64,000 nucleotides of DNA from Datisca glomerata (taxonomy: Eukaryota > Streptophyta > Magnoliopsida > Cucurbitales > Datiscaceae): positions 272,937 through 336,936 of the forward strand of contig QANY01013726.1 in NCBI GenBank assembly GCA_003255025.1. Direction: 5' to 3'. The notes beneath the pieces are model-generated. The model was not told the DNA's origin. It ran no database searches and saw only the letters and a list, made by a program, of their open reading frames with translations. Position 1 is the first letter of the stretch, and each line of letters begins with the position of its first letter. The translations under genes and the position numbers were made by a program. This document shows positions 1 through 10,669 of this stretch, one piece after another.

Positions 1-496
1 GACGATGGACTTTGAGATTTTTGGGATACCAAACTTCTCGAACTACTGAGGTGAGGAGTTATTCTTGGGATACCGAGAATAACTCTAATAATGCTTTGAT
101 TTAAAAAGATATAAGAATACAAAAAAATAATTTTTTTTCAATGGTCTTTGAACCACCCATTAAAAGTAATTTATTTTGTTCATTTTTATGATACAAAATG
201 CATCAAATGGGACATTCAAAAATGAATCTCTTTAACCTTTGCCTTAAAATAAAAAATTGGATAGCATTTGATTAAATTTGGTAACCATTTTATAATGGGT
301 GTTGTGGGGTGCTAATACCTTCCCCACACACAAACGACTCTCGAACCAACTTTGAGTTTTCGTAGACCAAAAATTTTCATCTTAAAATTGGGTGACCAAT
401 CACACCCTAAAATGATTGGTGACGACTTCAAATTTTTTTTTCCTTAAAAAAATGAATTTTTTAATCGCCACTCCGCGTCGCACGCACGTTGCGACA
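1..496 (+). mobile_element. 3' end of an LTR (same family as 5093-7197)
   Basis: These 496 bases align without net gap to 6702-7197, the last quarter of the solo LTR further on. Both end in the same short motif GTTGCGACA. The piece is cut by the window edge, so its 5' end is not visible. It is followed by an AT-rich run and not by a tRNA primer-binding site, so it is a 3' LTR or another solo LTR rather than a 5' LTR. Confidence 0.75.
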
Positions 497-1254
497 ATTA
501 ATAACTTTTTTTCCAAGTAAAGTTCAGAAATGGTTGTTTATAGAATCAAAGTTGTTGTTCTCTTCTGGGTTTATGGTTTTCTAGTTTTCTTTGTTGTCTT
601 GCATGCAATATGTTTGTAAAATTGTCACAAAACAATGTTGGGTCAGTGGGTCGTGAGTGATTGTGATACATAATAGATTTGGCTTCAATTAATTATACCT
701 TTATGTTTCTTCATTGATCAATTAGCTTGCTCTAATGGCTTTTATAGGGATTGATTTTGATAATCCATGAAACTTACTAGCTACATTTAGCTAACATGAA
801 TTATGCATCAAATGGAAAGATCTATAGTAAGGTATTATTGATTTTGCAAGAGAATGAATGGTTAAGAAATACTATATACAAACAAAGAAATGGCTTTTTT
901 TAATTAAAAGATTCCTGGTGTGCTATGTGGGTACCAAAATACTTGTTCTCAATGAAAACAACTTTCAACAGCTCATCCCAGAAGAGTTGAATTACAGAAG
1001 AATTGAAGAGTGATGAAATTGTAATTTTCAAATAAAGAAAGTCGATTAGAGAAAAGGATGATGCTATACAGCATTTGGGTGATTTGTTATAAGGAGGATG
1101 TAAACCTATCGATTAATTTGGAGAGAGAACGTGCGAAGGAGGGAGTGAAAAAGAGAGCCAAAGAGAGTGAGGAATATGAGTTAAAATGGGAGGCTTGAGA
1201 TAGATGAGATGAAGAGAAGTGGGTGAAATGGGCTACAAATATCTTTTTTAAAAT
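497..1254. other. No gene seen; AT-rich intergenic DNA
   Basis: No long reading frame, domain or recognised repeat. The purine-rich stretch around 1120-1215 (many GAGAG runs) is low complexity and not coding by eye. Confidence 0.5.
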
Positions 1255-1533
1255 ATGGTAACAATACAGGTGGTTTTGTATAACCGTCGATATACATGAT
1301 GAATTTTCGACGAATGAAAAACATGTATATATTGCGATGGTTCGGTCTAACCGTCACAATAGATAGTATATGGCGACGGTTATAAAACCGTCACGATAAA
1401 TATTTTTTAGCGACATTCTTCCGATGATTACAAAGACTGTCGCAATAATTTTCTCAACGGGGCATTCGTTATGGTTGAAAAGCATCACGAAAGATAAAAA
1501 AAACTCCGTGATATAACTGTTTTCTTGGTGTGA
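1255..1533. mobile_element. CACTA-like transposon terminus with subterminal repeats
   Basis: The segment holds several copies of GCGACGGTT/AACCGTC-type motifs in both orientations, as in the subterminal regions of plant CACTA (CMC) DNA transposons. It ends near 1518-1533 with CTGTTTTCTTGGTGTG, close to the reverse complement of the common dicot CACTA terminus CACTACAAGAAAAC. The repeat shared with 19613 begins only a few bases later (1537), which independently supports a boundary here. No transposase and no second end were found, so this is a relic or small non-autonomous element. Confidence 0.45.
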
Positions 1534-1536
1534 GTG

Positions 1537-1905
1537 TACAACATTCAAGTTTTACATTGTAACTTTTAGACAATAAAGGAGCAAGTTTAGATAGCTAGCC
1601 ACATGTCACTTGCCATGCCGTGGTGATCCATAACAATTTTTTTTATATATTTGTTTCAATTTACTAATTTGCATATATATTCAATTATAAATGCAAACTT
1701 ATGAAATTAAATTAGTATTTTGGAATGAGATAGATTTTAATTGGAAGTCGAAAAATAACTTTTAGTGAGAATAAATGAATTTAAGATTTTGTTTCTTATA
1801 AAAAATAGTTAATTTATTAATTAAATTTAAAATGTTTAATTAAAGCATGTGATTATGTTTTTATGTGAAGATGAATACTCATACCCTTTAGTGGCTATTT
1901 TTAGT
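1537..1905. repeat. Dispersed repeat, copy 1 (pair with 19613-19968)
   Basis: Long direct similarity to 19613-19968, including the shared stretch around ACATGTCACTTGCCATGCCG and the following AT-rich 250 bases. No coding potential. Probably an unclassified repeat or a piece of an old segmental duplication. Confidence 0.7.
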
Positions 1906-2580
1906 GCACTAATAGAACATTATGTATTATATTTATTTATTTAATTATCAAATAAAATATATGCGTAGTAATACCAAAAGGTTGAGAAATCTATAGATAG
2001 TTTTGACTTACTATTTTATTATTTTCATGTCTAAAATTCGATTAAAAAATCTGAGATAATGACCTTTTCGCTTTCTTTTATAATGATGATACGTTGAAAT
2101 CACTTAAGTCAGATGTGGTGTACGTCTTAATATGAATTTGTTTCTTCACCCAAGTAACCCATAAATAAGAAATATTAAAGATAAACTCTAACATTTATTG
2201 TAATTTATCTTAATTACACATATATTTCATTTAATTTTAAAACTTACATGAATACTTCACTCGTTTCATTTCACTTATAAATAAGCTATCATAATAATCT
2301 TAATTAAATTGCATTATTTGCAAGAAATTTACACTCATATGTGGTAGTTATTTACTAGTGACATGCATCGATATTAGAGAATATGTCTAAAACATATTCT
2401 TTTACATATAATTTATAATGGCCAGATCAAGAGGTAGTGAGTTACCAATTGGATAAGGTACTTTTGACCCTTAACTAATGACAATAGAGTTTCATGTAAC
2501 TATTAAAATTAGAAAGTGTCTGTATAATAAAAGAAAAGTACAAGGGATGTTAGTTGGTGTAATTTATAAAAAAAAATAAT
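1906..2580. other. No gene seen; AT-rich DNA
   Basis: Very AT-rich with no extended reading frame and no recognised motif. Confidence 0.5.
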
Positions 2581-3412
2581 ATGATTGCTAAGACCTCCAT
2601 ATTAACGACTGGGATGCCATCAACTAACTTTTTATCCAATTGGGGAAAGGAGAATTTGAACATAAATCTCTCTCTCGCAGATCTCTCTCTCAAATCTCTC
2701 TCCCTGAGATCTGAGATGTTCTCCTTCAAGTTCTACCTCAGATTTGAGACGTTCCACCTCTCATCTCTCTCCCTCGTCTCAGATATGAGACGTTCTTGAA
2801 GCTTCTCAGATCTTGCGTTGTGGATATGAAACGATGATGGTTTGTTCGTGTTTGACGGTCTCTGAAGGAGGTTGAGAGTTTGTTCGGGTCTGGTTTGTTT
2901 GTTCTGTTTATGCATTATTTTATTTATGTTTCAGTTTATTGTAAAACAGGTATTTAGATTGTAAATAGCTCTGATATGTATGATTTTGTTTATGTTTCAG
3001 ATCTGTATGATTTTGAGTACTTTTGGTAATCTGATATTTGTATGTTTTTGGTAATCTGATATCTGTATGATTTTTTAGTTGAACTTTTGATTTACACAGT
3101 GTGATACTGATTTAGTTGGTTTAAATCTGATTTATATATGATTTAGTTCTGATTTTAGTTGATATATGTTCATGAATGGGTTCTGATTTAATTGATTTTA
3201 GTTGATTTAATCGATAATAGAGAGTGAGGTAAAAGACACAGCCTTTAGTCTGTAAAATCCGTTAAATCTGACCGTTGATGTTCGGTCTGGATAAATCAAA
3301 TTTTTTACAGTGTTATGGTCGGTTCGGTCCTCCATATAGGAGAACCGTAATTTTTGGTCTGGTCTAGTTTTCCTCCAAAAGTCTGACCAGGCCGACCGCT
3401 GAACACCCATAG
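2581..3412 (+). mobile_element. Possible hAT-like transposon 3' portion
   Basis: A CT/GA-rich block (2660-2790) is followed by a T-rich stretch with repeated TGATATCTGTATGATTTT-like phrases. Then comes a region rich in GGTCGGTTCGGTC and GACCAGGCCGACC that ends in CTGAACACCCATAG at 3399-3412. Plant hAT (Ac/Ds superfamily) elements often end in TGAACACCCCTA after GACCGAACC-type repeats, so this is read as a 3' hAT-like end. I found no matching 5' terminal repeat and no transposase, so it may be truncated. Confidence 0.35.
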
Positions 3413-3622
3413 TTTGCTTAAAAGACATAGACATCCCATTTAGTTTGAAAAAAGATAAATGCGTCGAGTCCGTTACAAATGTGTTGTTTTAGGATAAAAT
3501 AACAAAAACACCATTAACCAAACTTTGAGTTTTGTTTTTTGTCATAGAAAGCAAATATTAAGAGAGGTTTGAGTCATTTTTCAAACTAAAATGAGAGTTT
3601 GTGTCTTTTAAGCAAACTAGGG
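3413..3622. repeat. Foldback (MITE-like) inverted repeat
   Basis: The first 43 bases (3413-3455, starting TAGTTTGCTTAAAAGAC) are nearly the reverse complement of 3578-3622 (ending GTCTTTTAAGCAAACTA), giving a stem of about 43 bp around a 125-bp loop. Related right-arm sequence occurs near 4600-4690 and 23900-24000, so this is a small repeat family. No coding capacity. Confidence 0.6.
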
Positions 3623-4559
3623 TATCAGAGTATTTTATCTTTTATTTAATCTACAACGAAGAGTAGTTTTAACTCGTCCAGAGTTTATTATAACCTAATG
3701 TTTATTGTCTTTCTACCCATTTGAGGGAGACTATTTTACAGATATATACTCAGCTCTTGTAATGTCATAAAATTTTACATGAAATTTAATTAGGGTGTTG
3801 GGGTTCAATAGTAATATACAAATACACTACCTTGTTTCCCACTTTTGTCATTTCTCTTTCTTTCGCTACGTTTTCTTTCGTTTTCCTTTCCACGAGCGAA
3901 CTGGAGCTATACCTGAATTGAAAAACCCCTTTGTTTAAAATATAGAAAAGAAACCCACCATGAAGAATGGCGTATAAGCTTCCCATGGATATGTAATAAA
4001 AAATCAAAAGCTTTTCGTATTTGCTATAATAATAACTCTTTGCATTTCATCTTCCCCACATCTTGTTCCTAAACTCTTTCTCTAATACACTTGTTTTATC
4101 CTTCAGTAAATCTACCAAATTAAATACCTTATCTATAGATTCTACACCTCCCCCCAAAGAATTATGTTCTTGTTCTGGCCGCTCTTCCCATTTCATATAT
4201 TTACTGCTTTACTAGAGTCACCACCAAACCAACCAGTGGATGTCTAGGGCTTTCTCGAAACTAAATAATCGCAATGTATTTACCCTTTTAATTTTGGTCT
4301 TTTGATTGGGTCTAGGTAATTTGTTGGGTCGAGGCGTGGGTCATACGTTTGGTCGATCAATGGTGTTTTAATCATTCCATCCCAAAAATAACACATTTAT
4401 AAAAGATTGGTCCTATTTGTCTTTATTTCAAACTATAAGGGTGTTTTTATCTTTTATGTAAACTGCAACGAGTATCTTAGTTAAAAGAATCATTTTTAGT
4501 TTTGAGAATTGAGAAAAATAAGGATAGTTTTGGTTTATAAGACAATTTAACGCCAATGG
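3623..4559. other. No gene seen; AT-rich DNA with diverged pieces of the foldback family
   Basis: No convincing reading frame. Phrases such as TTTATCTTTTATGTAAACTGCAACGAG (4449 onward) look like diverged copies of the adjacent foldback repeat arms. Confidence 0.4.
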
Positions 4560-5092
4560 TATGTAATTTAACAGTTTTATCTTTTTCTGTCACCAAAAAC
4601 AAACATTAAGAAAGGTTTGAGTCGATTTTTCAAACTACAACGGTTGTATGTGTTTTTTTAAGTACACTATAACCGGTCATAAAGTAATTTTCCCTTCTTT
4701 TTTCTATATTACAATATTTATATTCTTTTTTTAAGTTTTTCTAATTGTTTTGTTTTAAACTTTCACTATTTTTAGGTTTTTGGTTTTTGTGCATGTGCTT
4801 TTGTCTTCTTCTTTTGTACTGCATTTCAATATTTCATGTTTTCAAAAGTTTGGCTATTTTAAAAATTTTAATCTGGTTTTTATGTAAATAAAATTTAGAA
4901 TTTTCATTCCTTAATTTAAGCATCTATCCTATTTTGAAACAAATGGCATTTACAATATATAAAATTAGTAATATTTAGATATGTTAACAAAATTGACAAA
5001 AATATAATGCTTTTGAAATCATGATAAGAAACCTAATCAGGTACTACAATATTGCTTTGTTACGTCTAAACCATCTATTTTCAATACCCAGT
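4560..5092. repeat. Duplicated segment, left part (pair with 23870-24400)
   Basis: Continuous direct similarity to 23870-24400. In the second copy the homology runs straight on into AAATTATCCCAATTCAATTT. In this copy that continuation appears only at 7203, after a 2.1-kb insertion. This defines the insertion site of the LTR at 5093-7197. Confidence 0.8.
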
Positions 5093-5336
5093 TGTAGATA
5101 CCGTATTTTATCCGGTCTAATACATGAAATAGACATACTTTATATTTTGGCTCATATAATAATTAAAGACTATATGTATAATTTGAAAACTAATCCAATA
5201 CTAAAATAAGAAAAGTGGTCCAAGGACTAAAAGGTAAAAATTGAAAAAAATGACTAAAAATTAAAAATTTTTGACTAAAAAATAAAAATTGAAAAAAAAA
5301 AGATTAAAAGTAAAAAAGGCAAACTCTAATTTTGCC

Positions 5337-5344
5337 TATAAATA
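5337..5344 (+). promoter_or_regulatory. TATA box of the solo LTR
   Basis: TATAAATA in the context CCTATAAATAGGGATG, about 245 bp inside the LTR. It is a good match to plant TATA boxes and would separate U3 from R. Confidence 0.55.
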
Positions 5345-6179
5345 GGGATGAAGTCTTCACTTAAGAGGAGTGTCTCTTTGGAGTAAAAAAAGGGAAGCCA
5401 TTTTTTTAGAGTAAGAAAGAGAGGGGTTGGAGTGAGAAAGAGAGGTGATTTTAGAGAGAGGAAGAGGCTACACTTCTATTATTTTCATCTTCTTCCATTC
5501 TTTTTCTCAAGGTAGTTTAAATGTTTGGTACATTTGCTCATAATATATTTTGTTCATCTCTCTTCTTCATATTCATATAGTTGATATCTTTTGTATTTTT
5601 TTTCATACATAAGTGGATTGTTCATTCTTTATCATTTCTCCTCCTTTAAATCTTAACCTTTTAATTTCATGCTTTGATAATTTCTTTACAAGTTGGATAT
5701 TGAAATGTCTTTGTCATCAACTCAATTAATGAAAATGATGATAAAGTTTTTGAGGGGTGGAAAAATTAACCCAATGTGAATCAACCATTTAATGGGTTGA
5801 AAGTGTACATTTGATGCAAAGATCCCCTAGAATAACTTCTCACACATAACAATGCATAAAATAGAGAGTAAAACCTCTATACGAGATTATGCAAATATCT
5901 AAGTTTTAAAATTTTCAATTTTCCTACAAGTCTTTTCTTTTTAAAATATTATGTTCATCATTTTGTGACGTTTGTTTGAACTAATTATCATCCATGATCA
6001 TCCCCTTTGCTATTTGATTAGCAATGACTGATGAGGGAATGAAAGAAAAATGATAATTAGTAGACTAAGTAGTCAAAAATAAAAAAAATGGATATATTTA
6101 TGCTAAAAAAATCTATTGTTTGTTTTCATCATTTTTCTTTCAATTTCTTTATTTATTTATTTAAAAATAATAATTATAA

Positions 6180-6213
<34 letters not shown>
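6180..6213. repeat. (TTA)n microsatellite
   Basis: About ten uninterrupted TTA/ATT units inside the solo LTR. Confidence 0.9.
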
Positions 6214-6214
<1 letters not shown>

Positions 6215-6238
6215 TATTAATAAAAATAAAAATGAAAA

Positions 6239-6304
6239 GCAACAGAGGAAGCTTTCCTCTGTTGCTCATTTGTTGGTGCAACAGAGGAAGGGTGCAACAG
6301 AGGA
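6239..6304. repeat. Cluster of GCAACAGAGGA motifs with a short hairpin
   Basis: The 11-mer GCAACAGAGGA occurs at 6239-6249, 6278-6288 and 6294-6304. Its reverse complement TCCTCTGTTGC lies at 6255-6265. The first two opposite copies form a perfect 11-bp stem with a 5-base loop. It lies in the transcribed half of the LTR. Confidence 0.8.
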
Positions 6305-6326
6305 AAATCTTACGCAGCTCTTGCCC

Positions 6327-6330
<4 letters not shown>

Positions 6331-6362
<32 letters not shown>
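6331..6362. repeat. (TA)n(TG)n microsatellite
   Basis: A compound run of TA followed by TG dinucleotides inside the solo LTR. Confidence 0.9.
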
Positions 6363-6363
<1 letters not shown>

Positions 6364-7202
6364 CTTTTTTTCTTTTATTTATTACATAGTATTGTTTTTA
6401 CTTTATGCTTGCATTATTATTTATATGCATGTTTATATAATCTCAATATTTTATGTCTTCTATAATGTGACATCCTATAACTTTATCTCTATTCTTTTAC
6501 TTCCATTTTGTTGTAATTATTAACATTTATTTCCTTTACATGTTTATTTATTTAGCATTCTTGTATCGTCATGCTTATAATGTGATTCTTGCATTATTCC
6601 CTTATTATTATAATTAATGTTCATGTATGTGTGGATTATAATTTTAACAATTAGATTTAGATTTTGTTGCTTCCATTATTTAATTTTTACTAAACAAAGC
6701 CGACGATGGATTTTGAGATCTTCGGGATACCAAACTTCTCGAACTACTGAGGTGAGGAGTTATTCTTGGGATACCGAGAATAACTCTAATAATGCTTTGA
6801 TTTAAAAAGATATAAGAATACAAAAATAATAATTTTTCAATGGTCTTCGAACCACCCATTAAAAATAATTTATTTTGTTCATTTTTATGATACAAAATGC
6901 ATCAAATGGGACATTCAAAAATGAATCTCTTTAACTTTTGCCTTAAAATAAAAAAATTGGATAACATTTGATTAAATTTGATAACCATTTTATAATGGGT
7001 GTTCTGGGGTGCTCATACCTTCTCCACACACAAATGACTCCCGAACCAATTTTGAGTTTTCGTATACAAAAATTTTCATATTATAATTGGGTGACCTATC
7101 ACACCCTAAAATGATTGGTGGCGACTCCAAATTTTCTTTTTCCTTCAAAAAATGATTTTTTTTAATCGACACTCCGCGTCGCATGCACGTTGCGACACCA
7201 AT

Positions 7203-7418
7203 AAAATAAATTATCCCAATTCAATTTTCCTCAAACCTCCATAGAATGACAAATTCATATGACGAGTTGCAAAACATTCTCATTCATAAAGAAAGTAAAA
7301 GACAACATAGAGTTATAAAATAACCTCTCATTATAGTTAGTGTGTATTCTGCGAATCCAAAAACACATATGTCATGTATGTAGGGATGAGAAATTCGTAA
7401 TAATCTCTCATCCACACT
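7203..7418. other. 3' flank of the first NB-LRR gene
   Basis: The first 60 bases (7203-7262) are the right half of the duplicated segment that is unbroken at 24401-24462. The rest, up to the stop codon at 7419, would be 3' UTR of the minus-strand gene. I could not fix a poly(A) site. Confidence 0.5.
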
Positions 7419-9521
7419 TTACAAAATAATGCAGGCATCTCTTATTCCATCACTTGGATCACCAAAAGTAGACAACGAAGAATAAGAATGTGATCCCACT
7501 TCGATATTATAATCTTTGAGTATCTTAATGAGAGAATCACAAGCATTTAGGCTACATTTGTCATCAAGTTCTCCGTGAAACGATTCTAAATGTTTCAGAC
7601 TCATTAACTCCTCTACTCTCACTTTTGGTCCCTTCAAACTTTTCTCACCACCGTACCATAATATCAGTTGTTGAAGACGGGAGAGTTTGGGAATAATCCC
7701 ATCGGGAATCATCTTTAGACTCTCTGAAGCAAGATTCAAATATCTTAGGTTGCTCAACTTTTCCAAACCATTGGGTACTTTAGTTATAGAGGTGCAACCA
7801 AGATTGAGACTCCTTAAATACTTCAACCGTGCCAGTGAGGGCACATATGCTAATTCAGTGCAACATTCGAGCCACAAGGCAATAAGATTTATTAAATCAG
7901 ACACTGCATTCGACAAATATGTAATACTAGTACCACATAGATTAAGCACTTTTATCCCATGTAGATGCTTGAAGAATGAATTCGGGATGGCTTTTAGTTG
8001 AAAATTTGTGTGGAGCATTAAGGTTGAGAGGTTAGGACACATTGGTGATACCTCTTTAGAGATCTCAAAAATTTCATTTTGGGCCAAAGACACCTTCATA
8101 AGATCGTCTGACCATTTTTCCTTTTCGGGTAACTCCTTCAATCCTAAACCAGCTTCTACCATGAACCGGGGAGCTATACTAGTAATATAAAGCGTCATAT
8201 CTCTTATCAAATCATGCATCTTCACATATCTATATAGAGTGCTACCATCAAATGATCCACCTTCTAACAAACAAACATTTTCAAGATGAGTCAATATTGC
8301 ATGTCCCTCATCAAACTCAGCTTGTTTCGTCTTCTTTTCTTTTATTATGCCCTCCAAGATCAGTAGTTCTATCAGTATTACCCTACTAATGTTATAGTCC
8401 TCTGGATATAATGAACAATATAGCAGACAATCTCGAAATTTCTTTTCTGTTAAAAGATCAAAACTAAATTTCAACCGTTCAATTACTTGTTTCTCTTTAT
8501 AATGAGGCTCCTTGTGAATTGCCCTTAATTTTTCAAGTGCATTCCTCCACTCAGATGATTCATCGACCCCTGACATTCCTCTAGCAACAGTCACAATGGC
8601 AAGAGGCAGACGTGCACATTCGTTAGCAACATCTTCAACAATTCGCTTCACCTCTTCTGTGAGAAGTACATCATTCCCCAAATAATCAATGAATAAGTTC
8701 CATGATTCCTCTACTGAGAGTAGATCCATTCGAATAGCTTTACAACTCATAATGCGACATACATCTAATGATCGAGTTGTTAAAACTAATTTGCATCCAT
8801 TTGAAGGAGTAGGTTCTGGGATTCCTATATGCTCAAGAATAAAGTCTTCCCACACATCATCAAGGATTAGCACATACCGCTTTCTAGCTTCCAAGGCGGC
8901 AAATAAATTTGCCGACCGTGAGGTTTCATCTTCATAATTTGAGAGATCTACATGCAATATCTTAGCTATGTCGGATTGTAACCTGATAATAGAAAAAGGT
9001 CTTGATACAGTCACCCAAATAATAAAATCAAACTTCCGTTTCTCTTCTACCATAAGAAGATTATTAATATGTTTCATGACAGTAGTCTTACCAACTCCTC
9101 CCATGCCACATACTCCAATCTTTCCTACACTGTCATCCATTAAGCAATCCATAACTTCTTGCATCATTATTTTTGAAGTCTCTGTCACTAATTTTTCTAC
9201 TGGAAATATATTACCTCTATCATGGAAGACATTGTGAAAAGCAATTCCCTCAGGGAACTTGCCACGACCATTAAGCTTTTTCACTTGTTTATTCAAATCC
9301 TTAACATGTTTCCCCCATTGCTCAAGTGCCAACAGACCATACCCTCTTCTCGAGCTCACAACTTCGTTATTTTGTATTTCAATTGAAGATTCAGCATCTG
9401 CATTAGCTTCTGAGTTTGTTAAATCTTGAAATCTTCTTTCAATGAGCATCTGCATTGCCTCCTGACCATTGCAGTTGTTCAGCTCCTCCAAGGCTTCAAT
9501 TAGATTGCTAATGTTTTCCAT
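7419..9521 (-). CDS. NB-ARC-LRR disease resistance protein (RPS2/RPS5-like), short LRR
   Basis: Intracellular immune receptor of the non-TIR NB-LRR class, 700 codons uninterrupted from the ATG at 9521. A further in-frame GTG upstream is not used as start, because all sister copies begin at this methionine. Motifs in order (numbering from 4 residues upstream of the Met): P-loop GMGGVGKTT 143-151, RNBS-A FDFIIWVTVS about 168, kinase-2 LILDDVW 222-228, RNBS-B GCKLVLTTR 246-254, GLPL-type ARLPLA 307-312, RNBS-D CLLYCSLYPEDY about 369, MHD as KMHDL 438-442, then leucine-rich repeats from about 480 to 655. The NB-ARC motifs needed for nucleotide switching all look intact. Compared with the full-length sister at 44124-46979 it lacks about 250 C-terminal residues, and its last 45 residues have no counterpart there. 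The N-terminus is only about 140 residues before the P-loop, with no TIR or clear coiled coil. It is probably expressible; whether it is functional is unknown. Confidence 0.85.
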   Translation of the reverse strand: MENISNLIEALEELNNCNGQEAMQMLIERRFQDLTNSEANADAESSIEIQNNEVVSSRRGYGLLALEQWGKHVKDLNKQVKKLNGRGKFPEGIAFHNVFHDRGNIFPVEKLVTETSKIMMQEVMDCLMDDSVGKIGVCGMGGVGKTTVMKHINNLLMVEEKRKFDFIIWVTVSRPFSIIRLQSDIAKILHVDLSNYEDETSRSANLFAALEARKRYVLILDDVWEDFILEHIGIPEPTPSNGCKLVLTTRSLDVCRIMSCKAIRMDLLSVEESWNLFIDYLGNDVLLTEEVKRIVEDVANECARLPLAIVTVARGMSGVDESSEWRNALEKLRAIHKEPHYKEKQVIERLKFSFDLLTEKKFRDCLLYCSLYPEDYNISRVILIELLILEGIIKEKKTKQAEFDEGHAILTHLENVCLLEGGSFDGSTLYRYVKMHDLIRDMTLYITSIAPRFMVEAGLGLKELPEKEKWSDDLMKVSLAQNEIFEISKEVSPMCPNLSTLMLHTNFQLKAIPNSFFKHLHGIKVLNLCGTSITYLSNAVSDLINLIALWLECCTELAYVPSLARLKYLRSLNLGCTSITKVPNGLEKLSNLRYLNLASESLKMIPDGIIPKLSRLQQLILWYGGEKSLKGPKVRVEELMSLKHLESFHGELDDKCSLNACDSLIKILKDYNIEVGSHSYSSLSTFGDPSDGIRDACIIL

Positions 9522-10020
9522 TCCTAGTAACACTCACATATATATAATTGCTGATAGTGTAAAATTAGCATATATTCAATTGATTTCGCGCTTTTCAGTT
9601 TTTAGAAAGAAGTTTCAAAATAACATAATTAACTCTTAATCGTGCAAAAACTCAAACAATTTTGTCTCACTGAAAGAAATCCGCTTGCGTTAATTAATGA
9701 GAATCTTAGATGAAGTTAGGCTAAGGAATGAGACAATAGAGTGACATGATTTACAGAATTAAAAACAAGAATAAGAACCAGTATTTGAGTACATCAAAAG
9801 AGTCTTAGATCAATTTAGGCTATTCAAGTTGTCCATGATGAAATGATTCTAAATTCTAATGATCTTTACTCTCTGTAGTTGAAGTGCGCAATCTGATGTT
9901 CTTAGTGACAATTGAAACATGTTTTATTTTTAGGACAACAAAATAATCCAGTTCTTCATCATAAACTCCTTTATATGAATTACCATAAACAAATCCCAGA
10001 ATAAAACTAAAATCTGCAGG

Positions 10021-10087
<67 letters not shown>

Positions 10088-10630
10088 ACTAGTTTCCTTC
10101 ATAAGTATGAAATGGAAAAAAAATATACAGATGAAACTATCTAAAGGAAGTGCAGAATTTCGAAAGAGAGAAAATGTTACCTTGGTGGAGTTGTTCTTGT
10201 TCCCACTCTCTTCAGAAAAATCTGTGTTTGCCAGATTGGGGAAAACAATAGCAAACAAATATTAGACTTGCAATTTGTTATACCTTTTTCGTTGAGTAGA
10301 AAAGACAAATACATAATCAAAGAAATCAATCTGGGAAAGAAAGAAAATTGAGAGGTTATTGTTAAGTAAGAAGTAGTTGAGATAGCAAAGAAAATAAAGA
10401 GAGGAAGCTGCAAGAGATGGGACCTTACACATGCTAGTGGATAGAAAGAATCATCGAGATTTGAATGAAAAGAGATTGACAATTATGATAAGAAAAAGAG
10501 GTCGGTGTTACGGCCTCGTCAAACAGGAAAAAAAAATAATTGTTTTCTGGAATTTTAAAAAATTTTAAAGTCGGCCACACTCGTAATCTGTTATTTAACG
10601 TCCGTTGTATTTAATTTTTGTGAAATTTAA
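9522..10630 (-). other. 5' leader of the first NB-LRR gene: UTR exon and leader intron
   Basis: Reading the minus strand, a good splice donor CCAAG|GTAACA lies with its G at 10180. A conserved AG falls two bases before the ATG (ACTAG|GAATGG), so a leader intron of about 650 bases is likely. The same donor context is found at 13433, and different but positionally equivalent donors at 47346 and 50703. The intron contains a long (GA)n run at 10028-10084. The whole leader is duplicated at 12716-13510. Confidence 0.5.
10028..10084. repeat. (GA)n microsatellite in the leader intron
   Basis: About 28 GA units, equal to a CT run in the minus-strand transcript. A near-identical run sits at the equivalent place in the duplicated leader (13278-13335). 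Confidence 0.95.
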
Positions 10631-10658
10631 AAGGCATGGGAAAGACAAAAGTAGTAGA

Positions 10659-10666
10659 TTTATATA
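10659..10666 (-). promoter_or_regulatory. Candidate TATA box of the first NB-LRR gene
   Basis: Minus strand reads CTTTATATAAATC. A start about 30 bases downstream (near 10630) would give a 450-base UTR exon ending at the donor at 10180. Position fits; there is no other evidence. Confidence 0.35.
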
Positions 10667-10669
10667 AAG

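Larger units (their letters stand above)
5093..7197 (+). mobile_element. Solo LTR (2,105 bp), probably Ty3/gypsy
   Basis: It begins TGTAGATACC and ends GTTGCGACA, the TG...CA form of an LTR. It is bounded by CCAGT (5088-5092) and CCAAT (7198-7202), a 5-bp TSD with one mismatch. The flanks join without the element at 24396-24401, an empty site in a duplicated segment. A TATA box (TATAAATA, 5337-5344) sits about 245 bp from the 5' end, as expected for an LTR promoter. There are no internal genes and no second LTR, so recombination between two LTRs is the simplest origin. The gypsy assignment rests on length and end style only. Confidence 0.75.

Noticed and set aside
6088..6465. 125-codon plus-strand frame
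   Set aside because: Most of it translates the TTA, TA and TG microsatellites of the solo LTR; the composition is not protein-like.
7687..9237. Plus-strand frames of 60-104 codons across the first NB-LRR gene
   Set aside because: They are shadows of the minus-strand gene; the translations show no domain.
9522..9533. GTG start four codons upstream for the first NB-LRR
   Set aside because: The sister genes start at the aligned ATG, and the splice-acceptor-like AG lies between the GTG and the ATG.
10007..10258. Minus-strand frame rich in leucine and serine
   Set aside because: It is the translation of the (GA)n microsatellite and lies in the leader intron and exon of the NB-LRR gene.
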